A stretch of 10,740 nucleotides of DNA from Thermoplasmata archaeon (lineage in GTDB: Archaea; Thermoplasmatota; Thermoplasmata; Halarchaeoplasmatales; Halarchaeoplasmataceae), in NCBI GenBank assembly GCA_019594305.1, contig JAFDTZ010000074.1:1-10740 (forward strand). The letters are read 5' to 3'. Below the pieces are notes generated by a model that was not told the DNA's origin, did no database searches, and worked only from the letters and a program-made list of their open reading frames with translations. Shown piece after piece: positions 5,747 through 10,740 of this stretch; the first letter of the stretch is position 1; each line of letters starts with the position of its first letter. Position numbers and translations under genes: made by a program.

Positions 5747-8700
5747 AAAAAACAAGTGTAAGGATAGCGGCTTTTTTGACGGCAACATTTCTGTTGATAT
5801 CGCTCTTTTCGGCGATGCCTGTCATGTCTTCGGAAGAAGGAGAGACAGACATCGTATTGGTGGAAGTGAACGATGCAGACGATATGAGGAGAATAATGGA
5901 TTTAGGTACGGAAGTTATCTACGAATATGATGATCATGTATTGATCGAAGCTAACCCGACAGCCATATCCATGATGGAAGATATGGGTATGGATATAGAT
6001 GCCATGGAGCATGGAACTAAACTATATATCAACGGATATGATTTTGACATAAAGGACGGAGATACTTCGATCCCGGATGAACTGAGGATAGAAGGATATA
6101 ATACAAATGTTAAAGGACTCTATATCGTACACATGGTAGGGCCTATCGCACAAGATTGGCGTTCCACACTGGAGGATATGGGTGTGGATGTGTTGAACTA
6201 TATGCCAAATAACGCTTACAGAGTACGGATGACTCCCGAACTTGCAGATGAAGTCTCTGAACTGTACTTTGTGGATTGGACGGGCATATATCATCCTTAC
6301 TACAAGATCCAGCCGGATATGGAACCGGGAATGGTGAATATAGGCATGGTTCCGCACGCCGGTACGGAGAGCATTTTTGAAGTTCAGAATATTGTAAATT
6401 ATTTTTCACTTTCCGAGTCGAATGAAAATGGATATCGATTCGTAGGATACGTCGATTCTGCAAACAAGATAAACGAACTAACACAGATAAACGACGTTCT
6501 TTTTGTATCGCAGTATTCAGAACCGGTGTTGACCGACGAGATGGCAACACAGGTGACCGGCGGAGGTTTGTGGTTCTTCGATGACCAAGATGATAATCCG
6601 GATACCGCATACAGACTCCACGGTCACTATGGTTCCTATATGAATCAGATAGGATATACCGGAGCAGGTATCACTATCGCCGTTGCAGATACCGGTTTGG
6701 GCGGTGGTACGACAACAGATCAGCATCCGGATTTTCAGGATAGAGTTGTCGGCGGTCATAGTTTTGATGGGGGTTGGGAAGACGGCCACAGCCATGGAAC
6801 ACACTGTGCAGGCTCTGCTGCGGGGCATACCTATGCAGGTACAACAACGACAGTTTACAATGATTATTACGCCGGTCAAGGCTCGGCACCCGCAACCGAA
6901 CTCTTTGCTGTGAAGATATTTGATCATCGAGGAAGCTGGATAGGACCGAGTGATTATTATGAAATAATCAAAATGGCTGCACAGCTATCTGATTCGTATG
7001 TTCATAGCAATTCGTGGGGTGCTACAACTAGCGGTAACTATGGTGCTAGAGACACAGCATACGATGTGGGAGTAAGAGATGCCGATAGAGATTCTCCAGG
7101 TAACCATCAGATGGTTATCACCGTTGCCGCTGGTAATTCGGGCTCCGGAGACAATACCATCGGTAGTCCGGGTAACGCGAAGAATGTTATAACAGTTGGT
7201 GGAACACAACCCTACAACCCACCGCGAGGATATAGCAATCCGGAGGCAATGTATGGTTCAAGCTCACGTGGTTGGACTGATGACAATCGTGTAAAACCTG
7301 ACGTTTTAGCACCTGCGGAGAGTATATATTCAACAGGTATAACCAGTGGTTATTCTTACAAATCAGGAACATCCATGGCTAACCCGGCTGTAGCCGGAGC
7401 AGCAGCCGTTACTGTAGAGTGGTTCCAGAATACACATGGCTATACACCAAGCCCTGCCATGGTAAAGGCTCTCTTGATAAACACAGCTAATCCGATATCC
7501 GGAAGTCGCGGAGACATACCGAATCAGGATGAAGGCTGGGGAATGACCGACATCTCAAAATTGAACCGGCCTTTAGGAGATCCAGTACCATTTTATCTAT
7601 CCGACCAGGAGCACATATTTACCAATAGCTTAGAGACAAATGTGCATGATGTAGGAGTCGATAGGATCGGAGAACCTCTCAAATTCAGTCTTACTTGGAC
7701 CGATAAAGAGGCCCCGGCTGGTACCGGTTCTGGTCCTACATTGATCAATGATCTGAACATCATCGTAGAATCGCCCAGCGGTTCTATATATCGAGGAAAT
7801 GCATTCAGCGGTGGTTGGTCAGTTGCAGGAGCAAATGCGATCGGAACTTTTGATAGAAACGGAGATGGTTGGGATGATACAAACAATGTAGAGAATGTAT
7901 ACATACCTCAAGCAGAAGTAGAAGATGGTCTTTACACGGTTACCATTGAAGCGAGATCGATAACAGACGACGCAGTCAATACCGGTGGAAACAGTCAGGA
8001 TTACGCTCTTGCCGTTTACAACGGTGCATCTGTAACTTCCGATGGCATCGTTTCTTTAGACAAAAATGTTTATTCATTAGAAGACACCGCTTTGATAACC
8101 TTGAGAGATCTAGACCTCTCCGGAACAGGTTCTCATGATGTGACCATAGATAGTACTACAGAACCAACTGGAGAAACAGTTACCTTGATCGAAACGACAA
8201 CAGAAGGTGTTTTCGAAGGAACTATTGATCTATCCGAAACCAACAGCCTCGGTGTACTACAAGTCTCCGATGGAGACACTGTTACAGTATCCTATTTTGA
8301 TGCTGATATCGGCGATGGAACATCTGCTACAAAAACAGATACGGCAACGGTAGATGGCACACCACCGGTTATCAGCTTAGTATCTTCAATTACTAAATTA
8401 GCAGCTAGAGTTGAGTGGACCACTGATAAACCATCTGATACAAAGGTAAATTATGGGCGAACCACCTCCTTAGGCAGTTCAACATCAAGCGCTCCATATG
8501 TAACATCTCATTCTATATTTGTGGATGGATTGGTTCCCGGACAAACATATTATTATGAAGTTATTTCAACCGATGAGGCAGGAAATACTGCCGTAGATGA
8601 TAACGGTGGATCGTATTATACATTCACCCCGACTACAATAGACGACGTTGAAGCAGGTAATGTCGGTTGGACACCTGATAATAACTGGCAAGTTTGGGGT

Positions 8701-10740
8701 ACGAACGTTTACGCCGGCGCACAATCTTGGAATTGTGGAAACGGTAACTACGGAACAGTTTGGGACGAAAAATTAGTGTCACCCGTGATCGATACAAGCT
8801 TATGGTCTGATGCAACCTGGACATGGTATCATTCCTATGACTTTGAAGCTAGTTGGGATGGAGGTGTAGTGGAAATCAACGATGGTACAGGTTGGACCCG
8901 AGTTACCCCTGCAGGCGGTTACGACGGAACATTGAGTACGGGGTACGATAACGTACTCGAAGGACAGGATGCATTTACAGGTGACTCAGGAGGTTGGGTC
9001 ATGGAAAGTGTAATATTAGATCCATATCTCAGTACGGGTACCATCCAAGTACGATATTGGATGGGCACCGACAGTTATGATACAAATGATGCCGGATGGA
9101 ATATAGACGATATCGAGATATCCGGAACAATTACCACGCTTCCTCCAAGCATCACGCTTACGAGACCTACAGGCGGAGAGACGTGGACTGCGGGAAATAA
9201 TGAAGACATAACTTGGAGCACCACCGCCGGAGACGGGACTATCACCGGCGTTGATATTGATTATAGTACTGATGGAGGAGTCTCGTGGACCAATATCGTT
9301 ACCGGTACGGCCGATGACGGCGTACATACTTGGACAGTGCCCGACGAACCGACGACCGAAGCACGTATTCGAGCAACGGTCAATGACGATAATGGTATGA
9401 GCGATACACATACCAGCGGTAACTTTGAGATAGCCGAAGTAACTTTTGATCCGCCTAGCATTACTCTCACTAGGCCGACCGGTGGTGAGACGTGGTACGC
9501 CGGTGACAACGAAGATATCACATGGACAACCACGGCAGGCGAAGGTACAATCACCGGCGTTGATTTGGAGTACAGCACAGACGCCGGAGCATCCTGGACA
9601 ACGATCGTTACAGGTACAGCAGATGCCGGAAGTCACACTTGGTCTGTGCCCGATGAACACACCAGTGAAGCTCGTGTCAGAGCGACTGTACACGACAACA
9701 ACGGCATGAGCGATACCGATACCAGCCTTAACTTCGACATAGTTGGAGTACCACCCGTAGCGCCAACGGACTTGAATGTTCAGCATACCGGTTCAGTCGC
9801 CGATTCAACTACTGAAACCAGATACATGCGTGCAGACGATGTACTAGGAACTACACAATCCGCTACTAACCAAGCAGGAGCGGACTTAGGAAACAACGCG
9901 GACGTATATGCTGGCATAAGAGTATGGGTAGTTGACGACCTAGGAACAGAAACAGAGTTTACAAGTGGAAGCGCAGTGGGAATCGCAAGTATTCTAGGAA
10001 ACAACGATCCTGGGGCGATGGTTGCAGGTGCCACATGGACAGCACCCGAGACAGCGCTAGAACCAACAGATTCGATCAGAGTTAGACTATACCAGGGAAC
10101 AACTTCTCCTCCAGCAAGTCTTATAGGCACCTTCACAACAGAAGAACTAGGGGCAACTCAACTCGATGCAGTAGCTTGGGAACCACACTACTTCATTGTT
10201 AGTAGCAGAAACAATCAACAAGGTAGTTGGGTCGGCTGGGGTTCAGATACACGCAACACTAGGATCGAGAACTTCCAACACAGTGTTACAGGTGGCGATG
10301 GTACGGAAGACAACCTAATCACATGGAATGCCAGCGCTGACGAACCTGCAAAGGTAACCGGATACAACATCTATCGTTCGGATTCCAGCACAGGTCCATG
10401 GAATTTGACAGGAACCGTTGCAGCCGATGGAGGACCATACAGCTACGTTGATCCGGGAGCAGGTACTGCCGACGGAACATTGTGGTGGTACATGGTTTAC
10501 TCAGATCAGGACGGCTACGAAGGAGGCGGTGCAGGACCGGTACAGGAACCCGGAGAAACATTAGATACCTTCATGATAGACCTCTTCGCCGGTGGTAACG
10601 CCGACGGTTGGAACTTCGTATCGTTCAATCTGCAACTAGGCGACACGAACCTGGAGACCATACTGACAGACATCGACGGTAGCTACGACAAGGTGATGTA
10701 CTATGATGCATCCACCGGTCAATGGCAAAGCTACGTACCA
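5743..10740 (+). CDS. Secreted KP-43-like S8 subtilisin-family protease with multidomain tail (C-terminus outside window)
   Basis: The frame is open for 1666 codons to the right edge. A signal peptide (basic MKKTSVR, hydrophobic 8-24, probable cleavage near 24-30) is followed by three propeptide-like units (about 37-103, 126-189, 196-263). The S8 catalytic domain (about 288-606) has Asp316 in AVADTG, His351 in HGTHCAG, oxyanion Asn465 in AAGNSG and Ser544 in GTSMA, so the triad is complete. The GNHQMVITVAAGNSG stretch and the beta-barrel after the catalytic domain (about 607-763, with a DRNGDGWDD calcium-type loop at 704-712) point to the KP-43 subgroup. The tail then holds an unnamed beta domain (762-873), an FN3-like domain (875-960), a MAM/immune-inhibitor-A-like jelly roll (967-1127, ending in GWNIDDIEI), two tandem repeats (1134-1336), an unrecognised beta-rich domain (1337-1515), another FN3-like domain (about 1516-1603) and the start of a GWNFVSFNL-type surface-protein domain (from 1607). 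It probably digests extracellular protein while attached to the cell surface; the anchor is beyond the window. Confidence 0.95.
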   Translation, partial: MKKTSVRIAAFLTATFLLISLFSAMPVMSSEEGETDIVLVEVNDADDMRRIMDLGTEVIYEYDDHVLIEANPTAISMMEDMGMDIDAMEHGTKLYINGYDFDIKDGDTSIPDELRIEGYNTNVKGLYIVHMVGPIAQDWRSTLEDMGVDVLNYMPNNAYRVRMTPELADEVSELYFVDWTGIYHPYYKIQPDMEPGMVNIGMVPHAGTESIFEVQNIVNYFSLSESNENGYRFVGYVDSANKINELTQINDVLFVSQYSEPVLTDEMATQVTGGGLWFFDDQDDNPDTAYRLHGHYGSYMNQIGYTGAGITIAVADTGLGGGTTTDQHPDFQDRVVGGHSFDGGWEDGHSHGTHCAGSAAGHTYAGTTTTVYNDYYAGQGSAPATELFAVKIFDHRGSWIGPSDYYEIIKMAAQLSDSYVHSNSWGATTSGNYGARDTAYDVGVRDADRDSPGNHQMVITVAAGNSGSGDNTIGSPGNAKNVITVGGTQPYNPPRGYSNPEAMYGSSSRGWTDDNRVKPDVLAPAESIYSTGITSGYSYKSGTSMANPAVAGAAAVTVEWFQNTHGYTPSPAMVKALLINTANPISGSRGDIPNQDEGWGMTDISKLNRPLGDPVPFYLSDQEHIFTNSLETNVHDVGVDRIGEPLKFSLTWTDKEAPAGTGSGPTLINDLNIIVESPSGSIYRGNAFSGGWSVAGANAIGTFDRNGDGWDDTNNVENVYIPQAEVEDGLYTVTIEARSITDDAVNTGGNSQDYALAVYNGASVTSDGIVSLDKNVYSLEDTALITLRDLDLSGTGSHDVTIDSTTEPTGETVTLIETTTEGVFEGTIDLSETNSLGVLQVSDGDTVTVSYFDADIGDGTSATKTDTATVDGTPPVISLVSSITKLAARVEWTTDKPSDTKVNYGRTTSLGSSTSSAPYVTSHSIFVDGLVPGQTYYYEVISTDEAGNTAVDDNGGSYYTFTPTTIDDVEAGNVGWTPDNNWQVWGTNVYAGAQSWNCGNGNYGTVWDEKLVSPVIDTSLWSDATWTWYHSYDFEASWDGGVVEINDGTGWTRVTPAGGYDGTLSTGYDNVLEGQDAFTGDSGGWVMESVILDPYLSTGTIQVRYWMGTDSYDTNDAGWNIDDIEISGTITTLPPSITLTRPTGGETWTAGNNEDITWSTTAGDGTITGVDIDYSTDGGVSWTNIVTGTADDGVHTWTVPDEPTTEARIRATVNDDNGMSDTHTSGNFEIAEVTFDPPSITLTRPTGGETWYAGDNEDITWTTTAGEGTITGVDLEYSTDAGASWTTIVTGTADAGSHTWSVPDEHTSEARVRATVHDNNGMSDTDTSLNFDIVGVPPVAPTDLNVQHTGSVADSTTETRYMRADDVLGTTQSATNQAGADLGNNADVYAGIRVWVVDDLGTETEFTSGSAVGIASILGNNDPGAMVAGATWTAPETALEPTDSIRVRLYQGTTSPPASLIGTFTTEELGATQLDAVAWEPHYFIVSSRNNQQGSWVGWGSDTRNTRIENFQHSVTGGDGTEDNLITWNASADEPAKVTGYNIYRSDSSTGPWNLTGTVAADGGPYSYVDPGAGTADGTLWWYMVYSDQDGYEGGGAGPVQEPGETLDTFMIDLFAGGNADGWNFVSFNLQLGDTNLETILTDIDGSYDKVMYYDASTGQWQSYVP
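9142..9750 (+). repeat. Two tandem repeats in the protease tail
   Basis: Two adjacent units, 9142-9450 (103 codons) and 9451-9750 (100 codons), each begin PPSITLTRPTGGETW and contain NEDITW, TITGVD, YSTD, SW, IVTGTAD and NGMSDT blocks. By hand count they differ at about 20 of 97 aligned residues. They look like a Kre9/KNH-like or Ig-type beta-sandwich stalk module found in surface proteins. The DNA has drifted far more than the protein, so this is not a fresh duplication. Confidence 0.85.
9751..10281 (+). other. Unrecognised beta-rich domain in the protease tail
   Basis: Residues about 1337-1515 do not match a family I can name. The stretch contains ADVYAGIRVWVVDD, a TWTAPETALEPTDSIRVRLY segment, EELGATQLDAVAW and a closing NTRIENFQH. 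I have the impression of similar segments in other euryarchaeal surface proteins, but this is recollection, not a search. Leucine codon use shifts here toward CTA, which may mean the domain joined the gene at a different time from the catalytic part. Confidence 0.5.

Noticed and set aside
5361..5852. A 163-codon minus-strand frame across acyP and the protease promoter.
   Set aside because: It is antisense to acyP, crosses a strong plus-strand promoter and resembles no family I know.
9016..9786. A 256-codon open frame on the minus strand under the protease tail, with several others such as 6143-6610, 6517-6927 and 9780-10136.
   Set aside because: They lie antisense to a clearly coding, repeat-rich frame, and their translations are low-complexity with no recognisable domain; the long open stretch follows from the codon bias of the sense strand.
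1..10740. Search by eye for CRISPR arrays, tRNA or rRNA genes, insertion sequences and attachment sites.
   Set aside because: None was seen. Coding regions fill the window, the only clear repeats are the protein-coding tandem units, and no transposase or recombinase is present.

Overview
The window looks like chromosomal DNA of a euryarchaeon, most likely a member of the Thermoplasmatota. The reasons are an archaeal-type DUF432/MscS gene pair, TATA boxes placed about 25 bases before start codons that have no Shine-Dalgarno site, an archaeal-style RND/MMPL exporter, a NikR regulator, and a very large secreted protease ending in a surface-protein domain type that I associate with Thermoplasmatota. 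GC content is moderate by eye. The taxonomic placement is inference.

Layout: two divergent blocks leave a 94-base intergenic region (4491-4584). The minus-strand block reads leftward: a 1079-residue RND/MMPL-family membrane protein, an oligo-T tract just after its stop, then a DUF432 protein whose stop overlaps the start of an MscS mechanosensitive channel by four bases; the channel runs off the left edge. The plus-strand block reads rightward: cutA (divalent-cation tolerance), nikR (nickel-responsive repressor), acyP (acylphosphatase), then a KP-43-like S8 subtilase that is open for 1666 codons and runs off the right edge. No gene is visibly broken, and no RNA gene, mobile element or CRISPR array was seen.

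How the genes may work together: the left block is an envelope module (osmotic channel plus lipid or amphiphile transporter). cutA and nikR form a small metal-homeostasis pair. The protease is a secreted, calcium-stabilised enzyme with a long C-terminal train of beta-sandwich adhesion-type domains. It has its own strong TATA box and, unlike its neighbours, Shine-Dalgarno signals, including one serving a five-codon leader frame that overlaps the protease start codon.

I do not see convincing evidence for an entirely new system. The most interesting items are the five-codon overlapping leader, the triple propeptide-like N-terminus and mosaic tail of the protease, the enlarged first loop of the exporter, and the synonymous divergence between the two tandem protease repeats.
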